Positions 9,626 to 17,687 of a DNA stretch of 33,376 bases are shown in pieces; within the stretch, counting starts at the first letter, position 1, and each line of letters opens with the position of its first letter. The notes beneath the pieces are model-generated. The model was not told where the DNA came from, made no database searches, and was given only the letters and a program-made list of their open reading frames with translations. Position numbers and translations under genes: made by a program. Origin of the DNA: Deltaproteobacteria bacterium (GTDB lineage: Bacteria; Myxococcota_A; UBA9042; PHBI01); NCBI GenBank assembly GCA_011526585.1, contig WYBB01000248.1, positions 1-33,376 on the forward strand. Reading direction: 5' to 3'.

Positions 9626-11050
9626 TCAGCCGTGCAGGTCCGCGTCGTCGTGGCGCAGCTTGTCGCGGCTCGCCTGTTGTATGTCGGCGACCTTCCAGCG
9701 CACCTCGGGCGTCATGAGGCCGAGCACCTTGGCGCAGAAGAAGGCGGCGTTCTCCGGGTCGAGCACGAGCGCGGGCGCGACGTGCGACGGCATGCGCAGT
9801 GAGCTGAAGACGTCGGCGCCACCGAAGCGGTCGGAGTACGGCGGACAGCTGACGACCGGCGCGCTGACGGCGGCGCAGAGCATGCCCGAAAGCGCGTTGG
9901 AGCGGCCGGCGATGGCGAGATAGACCTTGGGGCGTGGGTCGGCCTCGTAGCGCGCGAGCACCTCGAGCAGGAGTGCGGGCGACTTGTGCGCGGAGGCGAC
10001 GCGCAGCTCGGCGTCGACACCGAGCTCCTCGAGGGCGCGCTTGACCTTGGTGCCGTGCTCGAGATCGGAGCGGCTGCCCATGAGGATCGGGACCAGCGGC
10101 CGTGAGAGCGCGCGCTCGACGCGCTGGCGACCTCCGGCGGCGGGCACGAAGCGCTCGCCGGTCAGGCGCTCGAAGAGCTCGATGTAGCGGGCAGCGAGGC
10201 GCGTGCGCATCGCGTCGGACAGCGGTGGCGGGGTGCCGTCGCCGCGATAGCCGACGGCGGCGAGCTCCTTGCGCAGGAGCTCCTTGTCGAGGTGCTCGGG
10301 CGGGCTCTCGGGCGTGCGGCTCTCCCAGGCGGACTTCACCCAGTAGCGGCTCGAGTCGGGCGTGTGCACCTCGTCGATCAGGACCAGGCGCCCATCGACG
10401 AGGCCGAGCTCGTACTTGGTGTCGACCAGGAGGAGCCCCGCCGCCTCGGCGACCCGCTGGCCCTCCGCGAAGAGCGCGAGCGCGGCCTGTTCGACCTTGC
10501 GCCACAAGCCCTCGGGCACGAGCCCGCGCGCGACGACCTCCGCGCTCGACAGCGGCGCGTCGTGCTGGCCGGCGGCCGCCTTGGTCGTCGGCGTCAACAC
10601 CGGCTGCGGCAGGCGATCGTCCTTCCTCATGCCCTTGGGGAGCTCGAGCCCGTAGGGGGTCTCGACGCCCGATGAGTACATCGTCCACAGCGAGGTCGCG
10701 GTGACACCGGTGAGGTAGCCGCGCACGATCACCTCGACCGGCAGGGGGGTGGCGTCGCGCACGACCATGGTGTTGGGATCGGGCACGGCGACCAGGTGGT
10801 TGTCGACGATGTCGCGCGTGCGCTCGAACCACCAGGCCGAGAGCTGGTTGAGCACCTGTCCCTTGAAGGGGATCGTGCCGATCACGCGGTCGAAAGCCGA
10901 GACGCGGTCGGTGGTGACGAGCACGCGCCGGTGGCCCGGCAGGCGCCACGCTTCGCGCACCTTGCCCGAGGTGGCGGGGCCGAGATGCGGCAGCGACACG
11001 GTCTCGATCGCTTCGGCGAGGGAGGCTTGGATGACGTCGTCTGTCAGCAT
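9626..11050 (-). CDS. purCE: SAICAR synthase / class II AIR carboxylase fusion (PurC-PurE)
   Basis: This bifunctional 474-aa purine enzyme has SAICAR synthase at residues 1 to about 305 (SGKVREAW at 28-35, TDRVSAFD at 47-54, IDEVHTPDSSRYW at 225-237). AIR carboxylase follows at about 318-474 (MGSRSD 324-329, SAHKSP 353-358, AGRSNALSGM 381-390, SCPP 401-404). The carboxylase has AGRSN in place of the AGGAAHLPGM loop of bacterial class I PurE and matches the animal PAICS (class II) type, which carboxylates AIR directly with CO2 and needs no PurK. The fusion order equals that of PAICS, but the SAICAR synthase half looks like the longer yeast/bacterial type. GAGGA lies 8 bases before the ATG. It is the last gene of the purine run, 39 bp after purB. 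Confidence 0.95.
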   Translation of the reverse strand: MLTDDVIQASLAEAIETVSLPHLGPATSGKVREAWRLPGHRRVLVTTDRVSAFDRVIGTIPFKGQVLNQLSAWWFERTRDIVDNHLVAVPDPNTMVVRDATPLPVEVIVRGYLTGVTATSLWTMYSSGVETPYGLELPKGMRKDDRLPQPVLTPTTKAAAGQHDAPLSSAEVVARGLVPEGLWRKVEQAALALFAEGQRVAEAAGLLLVDTKYELGLVDGRLVLIDEVHTPDSSRYWVKSAWESRTPESPPEHLDKELLRKELAAVGYRGDGTPPPLSDAMRTRLAARYIELFERLTGERFVPAAGGRQRVERALSRPLVPILMGSRSDLEHGTKVKRALEELGVDAELRVASAHKSPALLLEVLARYEADPRPKVYLAIAGRSNALSGMLCAAVSAPVVSCPPYSDRFGGADVFSSLRMPSHVAPALVLDPENAAFFCAKVLGLMTPEVRWKVADIQQASRDKLRHDDADLHG

Positions 11051-11089
11051 CGTGGGGGTCCTCGTGATCGCAGGGTCGAAGTGGCCGCG

Positions 11090-12502
11090 CTACCGGCCGA
11101 GCTGCGCGCGGATCCGCAGGGCGAGCTGGCGAGCGCGCCAGGGGGCGTCGCCGACGTGCGCGCGCGCGTCGCAGAGCGCCGGGATCCGCTCGGGCGGGAC
11201 GAAGCGGGTGACGCGCTCGTCGGCGGCGATGAGCGCGGGCAGGGGGTTGTCTTCGCCGCGCGCGACCGCGGCCCAGGCGACCATGGCGTGGTCTCGCAGG
11301 ACTTCGTGCAGCGCGTGGCGATCGCCGCCGGCGGACGAGGCCTCCATCAAGACCCGCTCGGTGCCGGCGAAGGTGCCGTAGCTATTGAGCAATCGATCGG
11401 AGGAGGCGGCGTCGATCGCCAGCCCGCCGACGAGCGCGCGGGCGCGCAAGAGCATGGCGTCGGCGAGGAGGAAGGCCTCGGGCAGGAGCGTGCGCCGGTT
11501 GGCGGAGTCGTCGAGCGTGCGCTCGAGCAGGCAGTGCGCGGCGTTGTCCCAGGCGATGCGCGGGAGGGTGGCGAGCTGGCGCGCGAGCGAGTCGATGTTC
11601 TCGGCGGCGATGGGGTTGCGCTTGAACGGCATCGCCGATGAGCCGATCTGGCGTGCGCCGAAGGCCTCGGAGGCTTCGCCGCTGAGCGGCGACTGCATGA
11701 GCCGCAGGTCGAAGGCCAGGCGATAGAGGCTCTGCCCGAGGCTCGCCAGCGCGTTGACGACCGTCAGGTCCTGCTTGCGCGGGTAGGTCTGGGTGGCGAC
11801 GTCGAAGGCCGGCAGGCCGATCTTGGCGAGCACGCGCCGTTCGAGCTCGTGCACGCGCTCGACCGTGCCGAGGAGCTCGAGGTAGCTCGCCGAGGTGCCG
11901 ACCGCGCCGCGCAGTCCCTTGCAGCGGAGGGAGTCGCGCACCGCGCCGAGCGCGTGCCAGTCCTCGAGCAGATCTTGCGCCCACTGCGCGAAGCGGTAGC
12001 CGAGCGTCGTCGGCTCGGCCGGCTGGAGGTGGGTGAAGCCCATCGTCGCGTGCTCGGCGTAGCGCTCGCTGAGGTCTGCGAGCGACGCGAGCAGCTGGCC
12101 GAGCGACTCGCGCACGAACCCGAGCCCGACGTGCATGCGCAAGACGTCGGCGTTGTCCTCGATGTCCATCGAGGTGGCGCCGAGGTGCAGCACGCGCCCG
12201 GCCTCGGGGCACTGTCCGGCGAAGACGCGCAACTCGGCGACGAGGTCGTGCTTGAGGTCGGCCTCGAGCGCCTCGGCGGCGGCGACGTCGATCTCGCCCT
12301 GGTGGGCGCGCAGCTCGGCGACCAGCGTCGCCTCGAAGAGGCCGAGCTCGGCCTGCGCCTCGGCCAGCGCGACCCAGACGCCACGCCAGGTCTTGCGCTT
12401 CTCGACCTCGCTCCAGAGCGCTCGCATCGCCTGGCTGCCATAGCGGTAGGACAGCGGCGAGGCCCAGGCCCCGTGATCGATCTCGTGGGTGCGACCCGTC
12501 AT
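11090..12502 (-). CDS. purB: Adenylosuccinate lyase, eukaryotic ADSL-like
   Basis: This lyase releases fumarate from SAICAR and from adenylosuccinate, so it works twice in AMP synthesis. The 470-aa protein has the superfamily signature GSSAMPFKRNP (287-297), with Ser289 the likely catalytic base, and FTHLQPAEPTT (156-166), with His158 the likely acid. Segments such as SPLSYRY (15-21), TWRGVW, KGLRGAVGTSAS and LERTLDDSANRR match animal ADSL better than the shorter Bacillus-type PurB. The ATG overlaps the purA stop (ATGA), which fixes the start and implies coupling. The same frame is open upstream through purA, but that part is a shadow. It supplies both pathway steps between its neighbours purCE and purA. 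Confidence 0.96.
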   Translation of the reverse strand: MTGRTHEIDHGAWASPLSYRYGSQAMRALWSEVEKRKTWRGVWVALAEAQAELGLFEATLVAELRAHQGEIDVAAAEALEADLKHDLVAELRVFAGQCPEAGRVLHLGATSMDIEDNADVLRMHVGLGFVRESLGQLLASLADLSERYAEHATMGFTHLQPAEPTTLGYRFAQWAQDLLEDWHALGAVRDSLRCKGLRGAVGTSASYLELLGTVERVHELERRVLAKIGLPAFDVATQTYPRKQDLTVVNALASLGQSLYRLAFDLRLMQSPLSGEASEAFGARQIGSSAMPFKRNPIAAENIDSLARQLATLPRIAWDNAAHCLLERTLDDSANRRTLLPEAFLLADAMLLRARALVGGLAIDAASSDRLLNSYGTFAGTERVLMEASSAGGDRHALHEVLRDHAMVAWAAVARGEDNPLPALIAADERVTRFVPPERIPALCDARAHVGDAPWRARQLALRIRAQLGR

Positions 12503-13794
12503 CGTCGAAGCCTCCCGGACAGCCACGGTGACAGATGCATCTCGAGCAGCTGATCGCGCTCGGGCCCGACCGAGACGAACTCGATCGGCACGCCGGCGAG
12601 CTCGGCGATGCGATGCAGGTAGGCGCGCGCCGGCTTGGGCAGATCGTCCCAGCGGCGCGCGTCGGCGGTCGAGGTCTTCCAGCCCGACCAGGTCTCGTAG
12701 ACCGGGATCGCCTCGGCCATGTCCGGGGTGTCGGGCACGTAGTCGATGCGCCTGCCGTGGAGCTCGTAGGCCGTGCAGACCTTGATCTCGTCGAAGGCGT
12801 CGAGCACGTCGAGCTTGGTCACGGCGAGCGAGGAGAAGCCATTGAGCCAGGCGGCGTGGCTGACCGCGACCGCGTCGTACCAGCCGCAGCGGCGCGGGCG
12901 CCCGGTCGTCGCGCCGTACTCGGCGCCGGCCTGCCGCAAGAGCTGGCCGGCCTCGTCCTCGAGCTCGGTCGGGAAGGGCCCGGCACCGACCGCGGTCGAG
13001 TATGCCTTGACGATGCCGATGACGCGGTCGATGGCGGTCGGTGGCAAGCCGGCACCGGCCGCGCCGACCAGCGGGTTCGAGCTCGTGACGAACGGGTAGG
13101 TTCCCCAGTCGAGATCGCGCATCACCCCGAGCTGCCCCTCGAGCAGCACGTTCTTGCCCGCCTTCACCGCGCGCTGCACGAGCGGCAGCGTGTCGACGAT
13201 GCGCTCTCTCAGCGCCTCGCCCCAGGCGACGAGCTCGGCCACCAGCGGGTCGAGCTCGAGCGCTTCTTCGCCGTGCTCGACCAGCGTCCGGTTTTTCTGC
13301 GGCAGGCTCGCGGCCAGGCGCTCGCGCAGGTAGTCGGGACGCAGCAGGTCCCCCATGCGCACGCCGGTGCGCGCCGCCTTGTCGGAATAGGCAGGGCCGA
13401 TCCCGCGCCGGGTCGTGCCGATCTGCGCCGCGCCGCGCGCCTTCTCCTGCAGCCCGTCGAGCAGGCGATGATAAGGCAGGACGACGTGCGCGCGCTTCTC
13501 GACCCAGAGGTTGTCCACGCCGATCCGCGCCGCGACGAGGCTCTGGATCTCCTCGAGCAAGCCGCCCGGGTGTACCACCGTGCCGGCGCCGATGATGCAC
13601 GTCGTCTTCGGATTGAAGATCCCCGACGGCACCATGTGCAACGCGAAGCGCCCGTGCTCGTTGACGACGGTGTGGCCGGCGTTGTCGCCCCCCTGGAAGC
13701 GGATCACCAGGTCGGCCTCCTGCGCCAGCCAGTCGACCATGCGCCCCTTGCCCTCGTCGCCCCACTGCGCGCCCACGACCGCGGTCACCGGCAT
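12499..13794 (-). CDS. purA: Adenylosuccinate synthetase
   Basis: This enzyme uses GTP to join IMP and aspartate into adenylosuccinate, the first step from IMP to AMP. The 431-aa protein starts with VVGAQWGDEGKGR (P-loop and catalytic Asp at residues 6-18), followed by GGDNAGHTV, the IMP site TTRRGIGPAYSDK, EGQLG, FPTELEDE and TGRPRRCGW. The ATG at 13792-13794 was chosen because AGGAGG precedes it at about 8 bases and homology begins there; a 21-residue extension to 13857 is unsupported. The Shine-Dalgarno lies in the end of purQ, whose stop is 4 bp upstream. The stop overlaps purB (ATGA). Confidence 0.96.
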   Translation of the reverse strand: MPVTAVVGAQWGDEGKGRMVDWLAQEADLVIRFQGGDNAGHTVVNEHGRFALHMVPSGIFNPKTTCIIGAGTVVHPGGLLEEIQSLVAARIGVDNLWVEKRAHVVLPYHRLLDGLQEKARGAAQIGTTRRGIGPAYSDKAARTGVRMGDLLRPDYLRERLAASLPQKNRTLVEHGEEALELDPLVAELVAWGEALRERIVDTLPLVQRAVKAGKNVLLEGQLGVMRDLDWGTYPFVTSSNPLVGAAGAGLPPTAIDRVIGIVKAYSTAVGAGPFPTELEDEAGQLLRQAGAEYGATTGRPRRCGWYDAVAVSHAAWLNGFSSLAVTKLDVLDAFDEIKVCTAYELHGRRIDYVPDTPDMAEAIPVYETWSGWKTSTADARRWDDLPKPARAYLHRIAELAGVPIEFVSVGPERDQLLEMHLSPWLSGRLRR

Positions 13795-13798
13795 CTCG

Positions 13799-14590
13799 TC
13801 ATCCTCCTGCCGTGGCGGCCGCCAGCGCGACCCCGGCCTCGAAGAGCGCGAGGCCACTGCCGCGATGGGCGTGGCGTCGCTCGTGCGCGGGCTCCTGGAT
13901 GGAGCGCGCCGCGTCTTCCGGGTGGGGCATCAAGCCGAGCACGAGCCCGGTCGCATCCGTGATCCCCGCGAGGTCGTCGAAGCTGCCGTTGGGGTTGCCC
14001 GGGTAGCCGTCGGCGCTGTCCGCGCTGCGCTCGTAGCGCAAGGCCCCGAGCGGCCCCCGTAGCGCCAGAGCGCTCGCATCGTCGGCGGGCACGAGGCGCC
14101 CCTCCGCGTGCGCCACGGGGCAGGTGATCGGCTCGCGCAGTGCGCTCACCCACGGCGATGTGCTCACCGGCGACGGGTGCAGCGTCACGCGCCGACACTC
14201 GAAGCGTGCCCGCAGGTTCCTCGCCAGGGTCGCCCGCTGCGGCCCGGGTCCGGGCGGACCGCCGCCCGGCAGCACGCCGGCCTTCACCAACGCCTGAAAA
14301 CCATTGCATATTCCCAGGACTGGCCGCTGGCGGGCGAGGTGCTCTCGCAAGACGTCGCCCAACACGACCGCGAGCTCGATCGCGAGCACCCGCCCGGCGC
14401 CGAGATCGTCGCCATAGCTGAACCCGCCGGGCACGCACACGAGCGCATGGTCGAGGAGCCGTCGCGGCGACCGGGCCAGCTCGTGCAGCGTGACGATCGC
14501 GGGCGCCCCGCCCGCCAGCGCAAAGGCATCGGCCGCGTCGTGATCGCGGTTGGTGCCGGGCGCGTGCAGGATCAGGATCGGCGGCTTCAT
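13799..14590 (-). CDS. purQ: Phosphoribosylformylglycinamidine synthase, glutaminase subunit
   Basis: This class I glutamine amidotransferase supplies ammonia to FGAM synthase (PurL). The 263-aa protein has VPGGFSYGDDLGAGR (53-67), the nucleophile elbow GICNGFQ with Cys95, and the MPHPE segment with His223 and Glu225, so the catalytic triad is intact. It is somewhat longer than the usual 220-230 aa Bacillus PurQ and carries the FGAM-synthase-specific GYPGNPNGS segment. GGAGG lies 4 bases before the ATG. It is followed at 4 bp by purA. PurL and PurS, its partners, are not in the window, so this operon carries only part of the pathway. Confidence 0.95.
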   Translation of the reverse strand: MKPPILILHAPGTNRDHDAADAFALAGGAPAIVTLHELARSPRRLLDHALVCVPGGFSYGDDLGAGRVLAIELAVVLGDVLREHLARQRPVLGICNGFQALVKAGVLPGGGPPGPGPQRATLARNLRARFECRRVTLHPSPVSTSPWVSALREPITCPVAHAEGRLVPADDASALALRGPLGALRYERSADSADGYPGNPNGSFDDLAGITDATGLVLGLMPHPEDAARSIQEPAHERRHAHRGSGLALFEAGVALAAATAGG

Positions 14591-14666
14591 CGGACCTCCG
14601 AGCTGCCCGCTTTCTACCCGCCATCACCCCCCGGGGCAACCCGATCGGCAGAGCCCCATGGCGACC

Positions 14667-14891
14667 TCAGTGGGTGGCGTCCTTGATCGCCTTGGGATCG
14701 CTCGTCGCCCAGACGACCTTGCCGCACTGCACGCAGCGATAATCGATGCGCCGCGGCGCGGCCGTCACGCCGAAGAGCAGCGTCAGGTTGGCGAAGAAGC
14801 CGTAGGCCGGCTCCCTCACGATGGCGCCATCCGAGAGCGTGCGCTTGCAGCCGCACGCGATGGTCACCGGGGTCGGTTCGTCGTCGCGCAT
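14667..14891 (-). CDS. Small zinc-ribbon-like protein
   Basis: This 74-aa protein has two Cys pairs, CGC (residues 13-15) and CVQC near residues 53-56, which could bind one zinc ion or other metal. Between them lies a hydrophobic stretch, YGFFANLTLLFGV, that is too short and polar at the edges to be a secure membrane helix. The family is not recognised. The ATG at 14889-14891 lies 17 bp after the preA stop and the stop is 76 bp before purQ, so it bridges pyrimidine catabolism and purine synthesis genes. A redox, RNA-binding or regulatory role is possible but unproven. The longer frame upstream is the shadow of preA. Confidence 0.65.
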   Translation of the reverse strand: MRDDEPTPVTIACGCKRTLSDGAIVREPAYGFFANLTLLFGVTAAPRRIDYRCVQCGKVVWATSDPKAIKDATH

Positions 14892-14908
14892 CGCACCTTC
14901 GAATCCGG

Positions 14909-16219
14909 TCAGTGCGCGCCCTTCTTCGGGCGCAGCGTGCCGAGCCCGGCCATGTGCTCGTTCCAGGTCGCGGGTGGGTAGCCGTTTTCGACCTGCACCA
15001 TCGAGATGCAGTCCGGCACCGGGCACACGATCTGGCACAGGTTGCACCCGACGCACTCGGACTCGTCGATGCGCGGCACGTGCGTGCCGGCCTGCTTGTG
15101 GATGCACTGGTGCGCGCCGTCGTCGCAGGCGACCACGCACAGGTGGCAGCCGATGCACTTGTCGGCGTCGATCCTGGCGACGGTCTCGTAGTTCATGTCG
15201 AGGTCGCCCCACTCGGCGTAGGTCGGCACGGCGCGCCCGACCAGGTCGCCGAGCGACCGCATGCCGCGGTCGGCCATGAAGGTCGTGAGCCCCTCGATCA
15301 TGTCATCGACGATGCGGTAGCCGCGCAGCATCACCTCGGTGCAGACCTGCACCGAGGAGCTGCCGAGCGCCAGGAACTCAGCGGCGTCACGCCAGTTGGT
15401 GACGCCGCCGATCCCCGAGATCGGCAGCCCGAACTCCGCCTCGCGCGCGAGCGCCGCCACCATGTGCAGGGCGATCGGCTTGACCGCGGCGCCGCAATAG
15501 CCACCGTTGGAGGACTGCGCGCCGACGCGCGGCTCGACGACCATGCGGTCGAGATCGACGCCGATGATCGACTTGATCGTGTTGATGAGCGACACGCCGT
15601 TGGCCCCGCCGCGCTTGGCGGCCATGCCCATCATCACGATGTCGTCGATGTTCGGCGTGAGCTTCACCAGCACCGGGATGGTCGAGTACTTCATCACCCA
15701 CGAGGTGATGCGCTCGCACGCCTTGGGCTCCTGGCCGACCGCCGAGCCCATGCCGCGCTCGCACATGCCGTGCGGGCAGCCGAAGTTGAGCTCGAGCCCG
15801 TCGGCGCCGGCGTCGATCGAGCGCAGGATGATGTCGCGCCACTCCTCCTCGGACTCGACCATCAGCGACACAATCACCGCGTGCTTCGGGTACTGCTTCT
15901 TGACCTCGGCGATCTCTTTGAAGTTCACGTCGAGCGGGCGATCGGTGATGAGCTCGATGTTGTTGAAGCCGATGGCGCGCGTGCCGCGGAAGTGCAGCCC
16001 GCCGAAGCGGCTCGACACGTTCTGGATCGGCTGGCCCAGCGTCTTCCACACCGCCCCGCCCCAACCATGGTCGAAGGCGCGTTTGACCTGATTGCCGGAG
16101 TTCGCCGGCGGCGCCGAGGCGAGCCAGAACGGGTTGGGCGAGATGATGCCCGCCGTGTTGGCGGTCAGGTCGGGGACGATCTTCTTCGGCTTGAGCGTCG
16201 GCTCGATGTGCACGGTCAT
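14909..16219 (-). CDS. preA: NAD-dependent dihydropyrimidine dehydrogenase, subunit PreA
   Basis: PreA is the FMN-containing, substrate-binding subunit that reduces uracil and thymine to the 5,6-dihydro forms, or the reverse. The 436-aa protein has a dihydroorotate-dehydrogenase-like barrel (about 20-330) and a C-terminal pair of 4Fe-4S sites (Cys355, 358, 361, 365 and Cys389, 392, 395, 399). The catalytic loop FGCPHGM (146-152) keeps the Cys and His that correspond to Cys671 and His673 of pig dihydropyrimidine dehydrogenase, while the preceding Ser is Gly. VKLTPN, NTI and SGIGGV mark FMN and substrate contacts. The ATG overlaps the preT stop (ATGA), as expected for a two-subunit complex. Confidence 0.94.
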   Translation of the reverse strand: MTVHIEPTLKPKKIVPDLTANTAGIISPNPFWLASAPPANSGNQVKRAFDHGWGGAVWKTLGQPIQNVSSRFGGLHFRGTRAIGFNNIELITDRPLDVNFKEIAEVKKQYPKHAVIVSLMVESEEEWRDIILRSIDAGADGLELNFGCPHGMCERGMGSAVGQEPKACERITSWVMKYSTIPVLVKLTPNIDDIVMMGMAAKRGGANGVSLINTIKSIIGVDLDRMVVEPRVGAQSSNGGYCGAAVKPIALHMVAALAREAEFGLPISGIGGVTNWRDAAEFLALGSSSVQVCTEVMLRGYRIVDDMIEGLTTFMADRGMRSLGDLVGRAVPTYAEWGDLDMNYETVARIDADKCIGCHLCVVACDDGAHQCIHKQAGTHVPRIDESECVGCNLCQIVCPVPDCISMVQVENGYPPATWNEHMAGLGTLRPKKGAH

Positions 16220-17526
16220 GCCGCACCTCCGCTGAGGAATGCGTGGATCCCAATCGCCGCGTCACGCCCCTCGGCGACCGCGTTGACGACCTCCTTGCCG
16301 CCGTTGGCGAGGTCACCGCCCGCATACCACTTCGGGCGCCCGGTGAAGCCCGCCTGGTCGACGATGACGCGCGAGCGGTCCATGCGGATCCCGTCGAGCG
16401 CCTTCAGCTCGGCGAGCAGCTTGGCCTGCCCGATGGCGACGAGCACGATGTCGGCGGGCAGCGTGTGCTCGCTGCCGGCGATCGGCTGCTTCTTGTCGTC
16501 GAGCGAGACGCAGCGCACGCCGGTGACCTTGCCGTCTTCGCCGAGATAGGCGACCGGCTGCGTGCGCCACGCGGCCTTGACGCCTTCGACCTTGCCGGCC
16601 TTCCACTCGTGCTGATAGCCGGTCATGCCGGACTCGACGCCGCGATAGATCATCGTGACGTCGGATACGCCGAGGCCGACCAGCTCGCGCACGGCGTCGA
16701 GCGCGGTGTTGCCGCCGCCGACCACCACCCCGCGGCGCGCGGCGAGCGAGAGCGGGGCGAGCTTCATGCGCTCGATGAACTCGACCGCGCCCTCGACCCC
16801 GGCGAGGTCTTCGCCCGGTACGCCGAGGTGGTTGTCGGGGCCGAGCCCGATCCCGAGGAAGACCGCGTCGAAGTCGCGCTCGAGATCGGCGAGCTGGATG
16901 TCCCTGCCGATCTCCACGCCGGTCTTGATCTCGATGCCGCCGATGCCGAGCACCCACTCGACCTCTTCGACGCTGCGGTCGGCCTTCATCTTGTAGGGCG
17001 CGACGCCGGTCGTGTTGAGGCCGCCGACGTAGGCGCGCTTCTCGAAGATCACCGTCTCGTGCCCGAAGCGACGCAGGCGATGCGCGCACGCGAGCGACGC
17101 GGGGCCGGCGCCGATCAGCGCGACCTTCTTGCCGGTCGGCGCGCCGGCCTCGTAGAACTCCCAGCCGGCCGAGAACGCAGTGTCGGTCGCGAAGCGCTGG
17201 AGCTTGCCGATCTGGATCGGCGCCTGCCCCATGCGGTTGTAGACGCAGTCGCCCACGCACAGCACCTCGACCGGGCAGACGCGCGCGCAGCTCATGCCGA
17301 GGATGTTCGAGTCGAAGATCGTCCTGGCCGAGCCGTAGAGGTTGCCCGTCGCGATCTTGCGGATGAACTGCGGGATGTCGATCCCCGTCGGGCACGCCGT
17401 GATGCACGGCGCGTCGAGACAGAAGAGACAGCGGTTCGCCTCGACGTTGGCTTCGGCCGGGCTCATCGCCGGCTTGAAGTCCTCGAAGACGGACTCCGCC
17501 CGATCCTTGGGAGGGTGACTGGTCAT
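16216..17526 (-). CDS. preT: NAD-dependent dihydropyrimidine dehydrogenase, subunit PreT
   Basis: PreT is the FAD- and NAD(P)-binding electron-transfer subunit that works with PreA. The 436-aa protein has an N-terminal Fe-S domain with Cys33, 36, 41, 45 (CLFC then PCITACPTGIDIPQFI) and Cys80, 84, 90, 94, an FAD-binding GAGPASLACAHRL near residue 138, and an NAD(P)-binding VVVGGGNTALDAV near residue 258. A second FAD contact, YAGGDLANGG, lies near the C-terminus. The layout matches the N-terminal half of eukaryotic dihydropyrimidine dehydrogenase and is related to the glutamate synthase small subunit, but the adjacent preA settles the assignment. GAGGAAG lies 2 bases before the ATG. It is the first gene of the minus-strand run ending with purCE. 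Confidence 0.93.
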   Translation of the reverse strand: MTSHPPKDRAESVFEDFKPAMSPAEANVEANRCLFCLDAPCITACPTGIDIPQFIRKIATGNLYGSARTIFDSNILGMSCARVCPVEVLCVGDCVYNRMGQAPIQIGKLQRFATDTAFSAGWEFYEAGAPTGKKVALIGAGPASLACAHRLRRFGHETVIFEKRAYVGGLNTTGVAPYKMKADRSVEEVEWVLGIGGIEIKTGVEIGRDIQLADLERDFDAVFLGIGLGPDNHLGVPGEDLAGVEGAVEFIERMKLAPLSLAARRGVVVGGGNTALDAVRELVGLGVSDVTMIYRGVESGMTGYQHEWKAGKVEGVKAAWRTQPVAYLGEDGKVTGVRCVSLDDKKQPIAGSEHTLPADIVLVAIGQAKLLAELKALDGIRMDRSRVIVDQAGFTGRPKWYAGGDLANGGKEVVNAVAEGRDAAIGIHAFLSGGAA

Positions 17527-17540
17527 CGCTTCCTCATGCC

Positions 17541-17564
17541 TGACGGCCGGTCAATCGGCGCCGA
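17541..17564. promoter_or_regulatory. Adjacent palindromes in the preT divergent promoter region
   Basis: TGAC-GGCCG-GTCA (17541-17553) is followed one base later by the perfect 10-bp palindrome TCGGCGCCGA (17555-17564), only 15-38 bp upstream of the preT ATG. Two adjacent dyads in the 161-bp gap between preT and the divergent Cys-rich gene fit a regulator binding site. No -35/-10 boxes are evident, and GC-rich DNA yields palindromes by chance. Confidence 0.3.
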
Positions 17565-17687
17565 CCGAAGCCGCATGCTACGTGCAAAGCCGCGCACGCG
17601 CAACGCGCCGAGACCGGGTCGCCATCGCGGGGCCCGAGGTAACCGCCGGTTTGATCCAGGGCGGGCATTTCCGGTAGCTTCTCGTTC

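Noticed and set aside
11090..13765. An 891-aa reading of purB with a long N-terminal extension
   Set aside because: The extension is the shadow of purA. The ATG at 12502 overlaps the purA stop and begins the family homology.
14909..16219. Loss of the catalytic Cys in PreA
   Set aside because: I first compared the wrong cysteine (GSAVGQ versus LACGQ). The catalytic Cys lies in the CPHGM loop and is present (Cys148).
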